This document shows positions 7,212 through 14,275 of a stretch of 22,029 nt of DNA, one piece after another. Numbering within the stretch: the stretch's first letter is position 1; every line of letters begins with the position of its first letter. This DNA comes from an uncultured Lentisphaeria bacterium (lineage in GTDB: Bacteria > Verrucomicrobiota > Lentisphaeria > Victivallales > UBA1829), in assembly GCA_905211485.1 (NCBI GenBank), contig CAJMAW010000042.1:1-22029 (forward strand), given 5' to 3'. The notes under the pieces were generated by a model. The model was not told the DNA's origin, ran no database searches, and saw nothing but the letters and a program-made list of their open reading frames with translations. The translations under genes and the position numbers were made by a program.

Positions 7212-8789
7212 ATGAACTGCGCATCCTGGGAAAAGGAAAAGAACTGCTACCGGAGAGAATGGAAACTCAATATGCCTCCGGGTTCCAATTTCATGTACAG
7301 AGAAGCCAATAATATGAGTATGATGCTCGAACCGTGCGCGATTTTCGATCCTCATATGTCGGAAGGGGATTTTTCCAGCCAGGATGTCATCGTCGTGGGA
7401 AGCCCGAAGGAAAAGAAATACCTTCTCGCAGGCGCAGTGACGGCATTCCGCTCCCTCACCTATTTTTCCCTCATCAAAAGAGCCGGACTTCAACACTCCA
7501 TTCTCATGCGTCAGCCCGATATCATGGAGGGTGAAACCCCGGAGGAAGTCATCGTTCTGGAAGGACCCGACTGGCGGGAACTGCTCATTCAATATGCAGA
7601 AACCGTAAAACGGAAAATGAACGTTCCTGATTTCGACACATCAAAAAATCTGACGGGGTACTGCTCCTGGTATTATTATTACGCGGATGTGACGGAAAAG
7701 AATTTTATCGACAACGTGGACGCCCTGAAAGCAAAACGCTCCTCCCCCTTTTCCGCCGGAATCGCCCAGATTGACGACGGTTATCAGACCTTCCAGGGCG
7801 ATTGGCTCGATCAGGACCCCTCCTGGCCCACCCCGCTCAGCGAAATTGCAGGAAAAGCGATTGCCGGGGGGATGCGTGCGGGCATCTGGCTTATGCCGTT
7901 CCAGGCTTCCACGGCAAGCCGCGTCTTCCGGGAACACCGGGACTGGTTTGTCAAAGACGAAAACGGAGAACCCAAGGTGAGCCTCGGCTGGTCACCCGCT
8001 CCGGATCATCTGTGGGCCTGTCTCGATACGACTCAGCCCGCCGTCCGGGAACACCTTGCCGGAATCTTCAAGACCCTCCGTTCCTGGGGATATTCCTATT
8101 TCAAGCTAGACGGTCTCAGTTTCGGACTGATGGAAGGAAAACGCAGCGATCCGTCCGCCACCGCCGTGAGCGCGTTTCGTCTGGGAATGAAAACCATCCG
8201 CGAGGCAGTGCCGGATTCCACGATTCTGGGATGCTGTCCGCCCTTCATGGCCTGTCTCGGATACATTGACTCCGCCAGAGTGACGTGTGACACTCATGCC
8301 TCGCGCGGGCCGATTCTGAACGTCTGGCACATGCTGGAGTCGCGCTGGTGGATGTTCGACCGTCTTTTCCGCGCGGATCCCGACGTCCTGATCGCACGCT
8401 CAGACCGCGGCACCCAGAGCATCGGCGAATCCCGCATTTCCGTCCTCGGCGGCATCCTGACCGGAATCGCCATCACAAGCGACAATCTCGCCGTAATGGA
8501 TCCCGAGCGGATCGAACTTCTCGGACGCGGAGCAAAATACCGCATGAGAAATGTCATGCCCCTTCAATGGGATCTCTGTGTCTGGGCAAAGATCTTCACG
8601 GGGACAGTGGATGGACGCAGGGCCGTGGCCGTCGTCAACGATACCGATTCCGAAATGAGTGTCAATCTTTCCGAGATCGGGCTCCGTGAAAAACACGTTG
8701 AGGAGCTCCTTCATCCCATGGGGCGCATCAGCGGAAACACCGTCGCCGTTCCTCCCTTTGACGCCCTGCTGCTGAGAGAACTTGAATAA
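7212..8789 (+). CDS. GH36-like alpha-galactosidase (melibiase-type), cytoplasmic
   Basis: Predicted 525 residues; the start at 7212 has AAGGAG nine bases upstream, while the open frame further upstream runs through the hairpin element and terminator. The clan GH-D barrel is clear: GYCSWYYYY at 149-157, QIDDGYQ at 187-192, YFKLDGL at 296-302 with the expected nucleophile Asp300, and RVTCDTH at 356-361 with Asp360 as the likely acid/base. A small C-terminal beta domain follows (about 450-525). No signal peptide, so the enzyme probably acts in the cytoplasm on imported alpha-galactosides. It is shorter than classical GH36 enzymes (about 700 residues), with a reduced N-terminal beta domain. The family also includes other activities, such as alpha-N-acetylgalactosaminidase and raffinose-type enzymes, so substrate is provisional. 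No terminator directly follows. Confidence 0.9.
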   Translation: MNCASWEKEKNCYRREWKLNMPPGSNFMYREANNMSMMLEPCAIFDPHMSEGDFSSQDVIVVGSPKEKKYLLAGAVTAFRSLTYFSLIKRAGLQHSILMRQPDIMEGETPEEVIVLEGPDWRELLIQYAETVKRKMNVPDFDTSKNLTGYCSWYYYYADVTEKNFIDNVDALKAKRSSPFSAGIAQIDDGYQTFQGDWLDQDPSWPTPLSEIAGKAIAGGMRAGIWLMPFQASTASRVFREHRDWFVKDENGEPKVSLGWSPAPDHLWACLDTTQPAVREHLAGIFKTLRSWGYSYFKLDGLSFGLMEGKRSDPSATAVSAFRLGMKTIREAVPDSTILGCCPPFMACLGYIDSARVTCDTHASRGPILNVWHMLESRWWMFDRLFRADPDVLIARSDRGTQSIGESRISVLGGILTGIAITSDNLAVMDPERIELLGRGAKYRMRNVMPLQWDLCVWAKIFTGTVDGRRAVAVVNDTDSEMSVNLSEIGLREKHVEELLHPMGRISGNTVAVPPFDALLLRELE

Positions 8790-8822
8790 AACATCTTCCC
8801 CGTGAGATCACAAACTCCCCCC

Positions 8823-8894
8823 CCCTCTCTCTTTCCCGTTTCATTCCCCCGCTGTACTGGCGGCGGGAGAGCTTGACAGAGATGAGAGAGAGGG
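8823..8894. repeat. 10-bp inverted repeat in polypyrimidine/polypurine sequence
   Basis: CCCTCTCTCT at 8823-8832 is exactly complementary to AGAGAGAGGG at 8885-8894, 52 bases apart. The left arm adjoins a run of nine C (about 8817-8825); the right arm lies inside the spacer of the promoter at 8873-8902. No U run follows, so it is not an obvious terminator of the GH36-like gene. Confidence 0.4.
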
Positions 8895-8902
8895 AATATA
8901 CA
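8873..8902 (+). promoter_or_regulatory. Near-consensus sigma-70-type promoter with no gene after it
   Basis: TTGACA (8873-8878, perfect -35) and TATACA (8897-8902) are separated by 18 bases. It points to the right into a region that has no protein-coding gene on that strand before pheT, which is convergent. It is the best promoter match I see in the window. Confidence 0.55.
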
Positions 8903-8908
8903 TGGATG

Positions 8909-9043
8909 GGGAAAAACAAAACCGCAAGGGACGCATGGAAGAAATGAAAGGCGGCGTGTGCGCGCGGCCGCCCGCTCAAAGAGGTTTCCCTCTTCGCTGC
9001 GAGACGGTGTTTCCCGTATCTTCCTTCCATTTTTCCTTTTTTC
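8909..9043 (+). ncRNA. Candidate small RNA between the GH36-like gene and pheT
   Basis: Transcription from the promoter at 8873-8902 would start near 8909. The RNA could close with ATGGAAG (8935-8941) pairing to CTTCCAT (9024-9030), with internal hairpins GGCGGC/GCCGCC (8950-8955/8967-8972) and AAGAGG/CCTCTT (8979-8984/8989-8994). A T-rich run begins right after the closing stem at 9031. An open frame starting at 8902 covers the same bases but translates to a Phe/Ser-rich low-complexity peptide. The RNA call is inference from promoter, fold and U tract only. Confidence 0.35.
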
Positions 9044-9158
9044 TTTTTTTCTTTTTTGCTTTCTTTTCTATTTCGTTTTCTTTTTGCAGATTCCGGTCTT
9101 TATCTTGATCCTTTTCTTTTCTTTTCTGAAACTCTGAAACTCAGGAACTCAGAAATCA
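9008..9158. repeat. Long pyrimidine-rich tract and degenerate 8-base tandem repeat
   Basis: From about 9008 to 9126 the plus strand is overwhelmingly C and T with several runs of five to seven T. It is followed at 9127-9158 by about four degenerate copies of an eight-base unit (TGAAACTC, TGAAACTC, AGGAACTC, AGAAATCA). The region separates two converging transcription units. Confidence 0.6.
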
Positions 9159-9178
9159 GTCAGATTAAGGAGTGCATG

Positions 9179-9215
9179 GAAAAAGAAACGCCGCCGGGAG
9201 GATTCCCGGCGGCGG
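9179..9215 (-). terminator. Rho-independent terminator after pheT
   Basis: An 11-bp perfect GC stem (CGCCGCCGGGA at 9190-9200 with TCCCGGCGGCG at 9205-9215, four-base loop) is followed on the minus strand by UUUCUUUUUCC. It lies about 40 bases past the pheT stop and ends the translation gene cluster. Confidence 0.9.
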
Positions 9216-9255
9216 AAGACTCTGAATTCGCTCCTCTTTCAGGGGAGTGATTCCT

Positions 9256-11652
9256 TCAGCGCAGTTCCACACCGAGCTCCTTCTGCAGCTTGGCCCTGAG
9301 TTTTTCATGAGCTTTGTTGACTTCCGCATCCGTGAGTGTGCGCTCCGGGGAACGGAAGATCAGGGTGTAGGCCATGCTTTTTCTGTCTTTTCCGAGCGAG
9401 GAATCGGCAAAGATGTCAAATAGCTCGACGGATTCGAGATTCGGCAGATGCGCCTTTTTGATGAAGTCGATGACCGTTTTGTTTTCCATGGAAAGCGGAG
9501 CCAGGAAAGCCACATCCCGCGTGGTTGCCGGGAACTGAGAAATCGGCAGATAATAGGCCGATTTTTCCTTTGCATTGAGGAGAGCCGGCAACTGAATGAC
9601 GGCGATGTAAAGGGGAGTCTGCAAATGCATTCCCCTGGAAAGAGAGTCTGCGATTTCGCCGAGGAAGCCGGCGCGTTTTCCGTCGATCAGGAGTTCGGCA
9701 CAGGCGCCTTTGACAAAGCGCGGATCCTCAGCGGGAGCGAACGTCACATTTTCAAGTCTGCGGATATCCGCGACGGATTCCAGAATTCCCTTGAGGTCGA
9801 AGAAATCCATGAGTTCGCTTCGCTCGGCGGAAAAGCGTTCGGGATGGCGGCGTCCGGTGAGTGCGATGACCAGTTCGTCGCGCTCCTCGGGGAATTTTCC
9901 GGAATCGGCACAGAAAACGCGTCCGATTTCAAAGAGAGCCAGATCGGTATTCTTTCTTGCAATGTTGCGCTTGACGTTTGCAAGCATTCCCGGCAGCAGC
10001 GAGGGCCGCATGACAGCAAGATCCAGACTGATGGGATTGTTCATGCGGATCAGATCCTGAGCCTGGAAGAATCCGTCCTGCGTGGCGGATTTTTCATCCA
10101 TCATGCTGTTGCTGACGCATTCATCGAGTCCGGCCGCGGTGAGCTGCCCGCGCAGTTTCTGAAAGATGCTGCAGGCATCATCGGCGAAATCGGCGTGAAT
10201 GGCGCGGATGGGCAGATCCGGCAGCTTGTCCAGCCCGTGAATGCGTGCGACCTCTTCTGCCAGATCCGCGACTCCCGAGACATCCGCGGCGCGCCAGGAG
10301 GGCACCGTGAACACACAGGATTCCTCCGTCGGTTCCGACGGCAGGAAGCCCAGTCCCGCAAGAATATGGATGATCTCCCTGTTGGTCACATCCATTCCGA
10401 GAAGACTGCGGATGCGCTTGAATTCGGCTTTGATTCTGCGCGGCGGAGCTTTTTCCTCCGCTCCGGCCTCTCCATATGCGGTATAGTCACCACCGGCGAG
10501 TTCCAGAATGAGCTGCAGAGCCCGGAGACCGGCGGGAATGACCATTTCCGGATCCACACCGCGCTCATAACGATAGGAGGCGTCGCTGGAAAGACCGAGT
10601 TTTTTCGAGGTCGCCCGGATGGAGGCCGGGTCAAAGAAGGCGCTTTCCAGAACCACTTCCGTTGTGTCGGGCAGAATGCCGGAATATTCTCCGCCCATGA
10701 CTCCCGCGATGGCAACGGGTTTTTCCGTGTCCGCAATGACCAGCATCGCGGAACTGAGAGGATAGGTTTTTCCGTCGAGCGCGACAATGCTTTCCGTGTC
10801 TTTTGCGCGGCGGACCACGATTTTCCCGTCTTTCAGGAAACGTCTGTCAAACGCATGCAGCGGCACCCCCAGCTCCATCATGACATAGTTCGTGATATCG
10901 ACAATGTTGTTGATCGGACGGATCCCCACAGCGTTCAGCGCCTTCTTCATCCATTCCGGACTCTCCCCGACCTTCACTCCGCGGATGACTCTTCCCGTGT
11001 ATTGCGGACAGAGATCACAGGCCTCCACTGTAACCAGATCCGTTTTCGGCGCATCCAGCTTTGCCGTCTCCGAAAAATCCGGGAAGCGGAGTTCTCCGCC
11101 GCAGAGCGCCGAGACGTCTCTCGCCACGCCCCAGTGCGAAAGCCAGTCCGGACGGTTCGGCGTGATTTCCACCGTATAGACGGTATCCGCCTTCACCAGT
11201 TCCTTCATCGGAAGTCCGAGTTTCGTTTCCGGAGGAAGAATCATCAGCCCCGAATGATCGTTTCCGAGTCCGAGTTCGCGCGCGGAGCACATCATCCCGA
11301 AGGATTCCACTCCGCGGATCTTCCCCTTTTTTATGGTGAACTGCCCGTCACCGTCCTGGAAGACGGTCCCGATCATGGCCAGGGGCACGATGTTCCCCGC
11401 ATCGCAGTTCGGTGCGCCGCAGACAATTTGAAGCACTTCAGACCCGTTGTCCACTTCACAGATGGAAAGATGGTCGGAATTCTCATGCTTCCGGCGGGAA
11501 AGTATCTTCGCCGTGATGACTCCGTCGGGAACGGCTCCGACAGTTTCCATTTCCTCCACCTCAAGTCCGGCCATCGTCAGCGTATCCGCCAGCTCTCGGG
11601 GGGAAAGTTTGAATTCCACATATTGGCTCAGCCAGTCCAGTGAGAGTTTCAT
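9256..11652 (-). CDS. pheT: Phenylalanine--tRNA ligase beta subunit
   Basis: Predicted 798 residues, the usual length for the bacterial beta chain. It forms the alpha2-beta2 enzyme that charges tRNA-Phe; the beta chain binds tRNA and carries the editing site. Seen in order: N-terminal MKLSLDWL and the EMAP/OB tRNA-binding domain with HENSDHLSICEVD at 56-68 and VCGAPN at 77-82; the B3/B4 editing domain with ELGVPLHAFD and the stretch ending SYRYERGVDP; a B5 domain around 400-470; the core catalytic-like domain; and the C-terminal ferredoxin-fold anticodon-binding domain over the last 95 residues. It starts 75 bases after the pheS stop, so the two are cotranscribed. A weak AAAGG ribosome-binding site lies about 12 bases before the ATG. 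The terminator at 9179-9215 follows. Confidence 0.97.
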   Translation of the reverse strand: MKLSLDWLSQYVEFKLSPRELADTLTMAGLEVEEMETVGAVPDGVITAKILSRRKHENSDHLSICEVDNGSEVLQIVCGAPNCDAGNIVPLAMIGTVFQDGDGQFTIKKGKIRGVESFGMMCSARELGLGNDHSGLMILPPETKLGLPMKELVKADTVYTVEITPNRPDWLSHWGVARDVSALCGGELRFPDFSETAKLDAPKTDLVTVEACDLCPQYTGRVIRGVKVGESPEWMKKALNAVGIRPINNIVDITNYVMMELGVPLHAFDRRFLKDGKIVVRRAKDTESIVALDGKTYPLSSAMLVIADTEKPVAIAGVMGGEYSGILPDTTEVVLESAFFDPASIRATSKKLGLSSDASYRYERGVDPEMVIPAGLRALQLILELAGGDYTAYGEAGAEEKAPPRRIKAEFKRIRSLLGMDVTNREIIHILAGLGFLPSEPTEESCVFTVPSWRAADVSGVADLAEEVARIHGLDKLPDLPIRAIHADFADDACSIFQKLRGQLTAAGLDECVSNSMMDEKSATQDGFFQAQDLIRMNNPISLDLAVMRPSLLPGMLANVKRNIARKNTDLALFEIGRVFCADSGKFPEERDELVIALTGRRHPERFSAERSELMDFFDLKGILESVADIRRLENVTFAPAEDPRFVKGACAELLIDGKRAGFLGEIADSLSRGMHLQTPLYIAVIQLPALLNAKEKSAYYLPISQFPATTRDVAFLAPLSMENKTVIDFIKKAHLPNLESVELFDIFADSSLGKDRKSMAYTLIFRSPERTLTDAEVNKAHEKLRAKLQKELGVELR

Positions 11653-11727
11653 ATCAGATCAAAACCTTTCTGCTGGAATTGTTTTTTTGATGATTTCCTT
11701 GATTTTCCGGCGAATGAAAACACCTGC

Positions 11728-12747
11728 TCAGAACTGTTTCAGAAAACGCAGATCGTTTTCCGAGAAGATCCGCAGATCGTTGATCCTGTGTTTGAGCATG
11801 GCCAGACGCTCCAGACCGAACCCGAAGGCAAATCCCTGCACCGATTCCGGATCATATCCCACGTTCTGCAGCACCTTCGGATTCACCATCCCGGCACCCG
11901 CAATTTCCAGCCAGCCTGAATTCTTGCACACGCGGCAGCCGCGTCCGCCGCACATCACACAGGAAAAGTCGCATTCCACACTCGGTTCCGTGAACGGGAA
12001 AAAGTGCGGGCGCATCCGCACGTTGAGTTTCTGCCCGAAATATTCGGAAGCAAACTGAATCAGCGTGCTCTTCAGATCCGCAAGAGACACATCCTTGTCG
12101 ATATACAGACCTTCAATCTGGTGAAAATGGACTCCGTGTGTCGCATCCGGAGTATCCCGCCGGTAACAGCGCCCGGGGGAGACAATCCGCACCGGTGGCT
12201 TCCGGCTCATCATGGTCCGGATCTGCACGGGAGAGGTGTGGGTGCGGAGAAGACGCCCGTCCGGAAGATAAAACGTGTCCTGCGGATCGCGGGAGGGATG
12301 GTTCAGCGGTGCGTTCAGCGCGTCGAAGTTGTTCCATACTGTTTCCAGTTCCGGTCCGCTGACTGCGATGAAGCCCATCCGCCGGAAGATTTCACAGCAT
12401 TCGTCGATGGCCTGGCTGACAGGGTGTTTGTGTCCGATCGGCCATCTGCGTCCGGGCAGAGTCACATCGATGTGTTCCCCGGCCTTCCCTTCGGCCTGAA
12501 AGCGTTTCCGCGCCTCTTCCAGGGCATTCAGCAGAAAGGTTTTCGTTTCATTGAAGGCTTTCCCTGCTTCCCGTTTGTCCTCCGCAGGGAGTTTCCCCAT
12601 CATCGGCGACAGCGCCGTAACGGCTCCGTTCCTGCCGATGGTCCGGTTCTTCACTCCTTCAACATCCGCTTCGGTTTTCGCCGCGTTCAATGCGGCTTCC
12701 GCCTCCGCCGTGATTTCTTTCAATCGGCTCAGAAGTTCTTCGAGCAT
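11728..12747 (-). CDS. pheS: Phenylalanine--tRNA ligase alpha subunit
   Basis: Predicted 339 residues (family about 330-350). It is the catalytic chain of the phenylalanyl-tRNA synthetase. An N-terminal helical arm (1-90) for tRNA binding precedes the class II core: GHKHPV at 105-110, RTHTSPVQ at 168-175, motif 2 around RCYRRD 193-198 with FHQIEG 208-213, and motif 3 GFGLERLAM at 309-317. Cysteines 263, 266, 271 and 274 form the CxxC-x4-CxxC knuckle common in bacterial PheS. The start at 12747 has AAGGAG ten bases upstream. It follows the terminator after rplT, so pheST may have its own promoter; a TTGACA lies at 12918-12923 on this strand but has no good -10. Confidence 0.97.
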   Translation of the reverse strand: MLEELLSRLKEITAEAEAALNAAKTEADVEGVKNRTIGRNGAVTALSPMMGKLPAEDKREAGKAFNETKTFLLNALEEARKRFQAEGKAGEHIDVTLPGRRWPIGHKHPVSQAIDECCEIFRRMGFIAVSGPELETVWNNFDALNAPLNHPSRDPQDTFYLPDGRLLRTHTSPVQIRTMMSRKPPVRIVSPGRCYRRDTPDATHGVHFHQIEGLYIDKDVSLADLKSTLIQFASEYFGQKLNVRMRPHFFPFTEPSVECDFSCVMCGGRGCRVCKNSGWLEIAGAGMVNPKVLQNVGYDPESVQGFAFGFGLERLAMLKHRINDLRIFSENDLRFLKQF

Positions 12748-12944
12748 CTTCCATTATCTCCTTGGCTGTGGTCAACGGCTGCGGATCAGCGGTGAATCAT
12801 GATGACGATGCCGGACGCGGGGAGGAAGGTCCTTGACAAAGCGGTCGTTTTCTCCTTCTTCCGCTTTCGCCTCTTCTCTCCCTTTGTCCCGTGCAGAAGA
12901 CAATGAAAGATTCTTCCTGTCAATGTGTTTCACCGTATCACCAT

Positions 12945-12982
12945 AAAAAAAACGCGGACCAACCCTTCAAAGTCGGCCCGCG
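12945..12982 (-). terminator. Strong rho-independent terminator between rplT and pheS
   Basis: On the minus strand an 11-bp stem (12972-12982 with 12953-12963, including G-U pairs) with an eight-base loop is followed by eight U (the A run at 12945-12952). It sits about 35 bases after the rplT stop. It should separate, at least partly, the thrS-infC-rpmI-rplT message from pheST. Confidence 0.9.
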
Positions 12983-13014
12983 CAGGGGAACAATTCCAGT
13001 CCCGGTCAACGGAT

Positions 13015-13365
13015 TCAGCAGGCGGCTTTGGCTTTTTCAAGCAAAGCCGTAAAGGCGGCCGGATCCTGTACCGCAAGATCCGCAAGCACTTTCCTGTTGA
13101 CCTGAATCCCGGCTTTCTTCAAACCGTTCATCATTTTGCTGTAGGAAAAGCCCTGAAGACGGCAGGCGGCATTGATCCTGACTGTCCAGAGTCTTCTGTA
13201 CTGGCGTTTTTTCTGTTTGCGGCCGACATAGGCATGGGCATCCGCCTTGTCTATGGCGTCATAAACGGTACGGATTCTCTTGCTGCTCGCACCGTAAAAA
13301 CCTTTGGCTCTTTCCAATGCCCGTTTGCGGCGTTTTCTCGAAGGAACTGCGGCTGTGACTCTCAT
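13015..13365 (-). CDS. rplT: 50S ribosomal protein L20
   Basis: Predicted 116 residues (usual 115-120). It binds 23S rRNA early in large-subunit assembly and in other bacteria represses its own operon by binding leader mRNA. The N-terminus MRVTAAVPSRKRRKR, the basic long helix with FYGASSKR and the stretch GRKQKKRQYRRLWTVRINAA are typical, as is the C-terminal GLKKAGIQVNRKVLADLA. GGGAGA lies about a dozen bases before the ATG. It starts 37 bases after the rpmI stop, and a strong terminator follows. Confidence 0.98.
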   Translation of the reverse strand: MRVTAAVPSRKRRKRALERAKGFYGASSKRIRTVYDAIDKADAHAYVGRKQKKRQYRRLWTVRINAACRLQGFSYSKMMNGLKKAGIQVNRKVLADLAVQDPAAFTALLEKAKAAC

Positions 13366-13402
13366 TTCAAATGATCTCCCGAATTAGCGCTGTTGACTTG
13401 TT

Positions 13403-13600
13403 TCAGCCGTAAGGCAGAGCTTTTTTGAGTCTCTGTTCCTGGCCGGCGGACAGGACCCCGTCTTTTCTGAGCTGGCGTTTTCTTTTGCCGCCCTTGCCGG
13501 TCATCAGGTGCCTGCGTCCGGGCTTGCTGAACTTGTACTGGCCGCTTGCGGTCCGCTTCACGCGCTTGGCGATCGACTTCCTCGTCTTCATTTTAGGCAT
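13403..13600 (-). CDS. rpmI: 50S ribosomal protein L35
   Basis: Predicted 65 residues, exactly the family size. The start at 13600 gives MPKMKTRKSIAKRVKRT, the classic L35 N-terminus, with AGAAGGAGA upstream; the open frame extends a further 31 codons but that part overlaps the end of infC and is not L35-like. The C-terminus has the usual basic GKRKRQLRKDGVLS. Between infC and rpmI (13601-13659) there is a GC hairpin (GGGGC/GCCCC, 13655-13659 and 13639-13643) and a second purine-rich GGAGGAAG, both possible places for L20 or IF3 control. Confidence 0.98.
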   Translation of the reverse strand: MPKMKTRKSIAKRVKRTASGQYKFSKPGRRHLMTGKGGKRKRQLRKDGVLSAGQEQRLKKALPYG

Positions 13601-13659
13601 CGTTTCGTCTCCTTCTGTTACTGGGTTCTTCCTCCGGGGGGGCAGATGCCGGCCGCCCC

Positions 13660-14193
13660 TCAGTGGCTGCCCTTCGGATTGAGGGTCAGACATATGCTTT
13701 TGCCGAGAAGTTTCGGAGGACTGTCCACAACACCGTCCTCTTTCAGGTCCTCGATAATTTTATTGATCAGTTCATAACCCATTTCCGTATGGGCCATCTC
13801 ACGTCCTTTGAAGGTCAGCGTGATCTTGAGTTTGCAGCCGCTCCGCAGAAACTCGATCCCGTGCTTGATCTTGAAGGAATAATCGTGTGTGTCGATATGC
13901 AGGCGGAATTTGATTTCCTTCACCTTCTGCGCCGACTGGTTCTTCTTCTGGTCCTTCAGCTTCTTCTTCTGTTCATAACAGAGTTTGCCGAAGTCCATGA
14001 TTTTGCAGACCGGCGGATCGCTCGTCTCCGCAACCAGCACCAGATCCAGTTTCGCATCCCTTGCCGCCTGACAGGCCGCCGCAAGTTTGAGCACACCGAG
14101 CTGTTCGCCGTTCGCACCTATTACGAGAAGATTGCGCTCGGCGTACACCTTATCATTCGATTTGAGCAACTTGGCGATGATCGCGCCCTCCAT
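13660..14193 (-). CDS. infC: Translation initiation factor IF-3
   Basis: Up to 177 residues; the listed coordinates take the first in-frame ATG. IF-3 binds the 30S subunit, keeps ribosomes dissociated and proofreads start codons. The N-domain, a lysine-rich linker (75-90) and the C-domain are all present; the signature PPVCKIMDFGKLCYEQKKK is at 60-78 and FKGREMAH at 128-135. The ATG at 14193 has no ribosome-binding site. GGAGG falls across codons 1-3, five bases before an in-frame ATC (14181) and eight before a second ATC (14178), so the real start is probably AUC. The protein would then have about 172-173 residues. It lies 82 bases after thrS. Confidence 0.96.
   Translation of the reverse strand: MEGAIIAKLLKSNDKVYAERNLLVIGANGEQLGVLKLAAACQAARDAKLDLVLVAETSDPPVCKIMDFGKLCYEQKKKLKDQKKNQSAQKVKEIKFRLHIDTHDYSFKIKHGIEFLRSGCKLKITLTFKGREMAHTEMGYELINKIIEDLKEDGVVDSPPKLLGKSICLTLNPKGSH
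14179..14191 (-). promoter_or_regulatory. infC: Ribosome-binding site and probable AUC start of infC
   Basis: On the minus strand GGAGG (14187-14191) is followed by GCGCG and then ATC at 14181-14179, in frame with IF-3, with a second ATC right after. The spacing is near ideal, whereas the ATG overlapping the GGAGG has only an A-rich stretch before it. IF-3 genes in other bacteria use AUU or AUC so that IF-3 discriminates against its own message. Confidence 0.6.
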
Positions 14194-14213
14194 TTTTTTA
14201 TGCTCTGTTGCAG

Positions 14214-14233
14214 AAAAACGACCGACAGGCCGT
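14214..14233 (-). promoter_or_regulatory. Terminator-like hairpin in the thrS-infC gap
   Basis: On the minus strand ACGGCC (14228-14233) pairs with GGTCGT (14218-14223), one G-U pair, around TGTC and runs into five U. The stem is short, so any termination would be partial. It lies about 20-40 bases before infC and could be an attenuator that tunes expression of infC-rpmI-rplT relative to thrS. Confidence 0.35.
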
Positions 14234-14275
14234 CTTCCCCGTCCTCTGCGGAGAATGGACTCTTAAAATAATGCG

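Noticed and set aside
8902..9108. Plus-strand 68-codon open frame after the orphan promoter
   Set aside because: The start codon overlaps the -10 element, and the second half is a Phe/Ser-rich translation of the pyrimidine tract.
9448..11643. Long plus-strand open frame opposite pheT
   Set aside because: Shadow of pheT; His/Arg-rich translation without any domain.
12748..13014. pheM-like leader peptide or attenuator before pheS
   Set aside because: No short Phe-rich open frame is visible; the only strong structure is the terminator after rplT.
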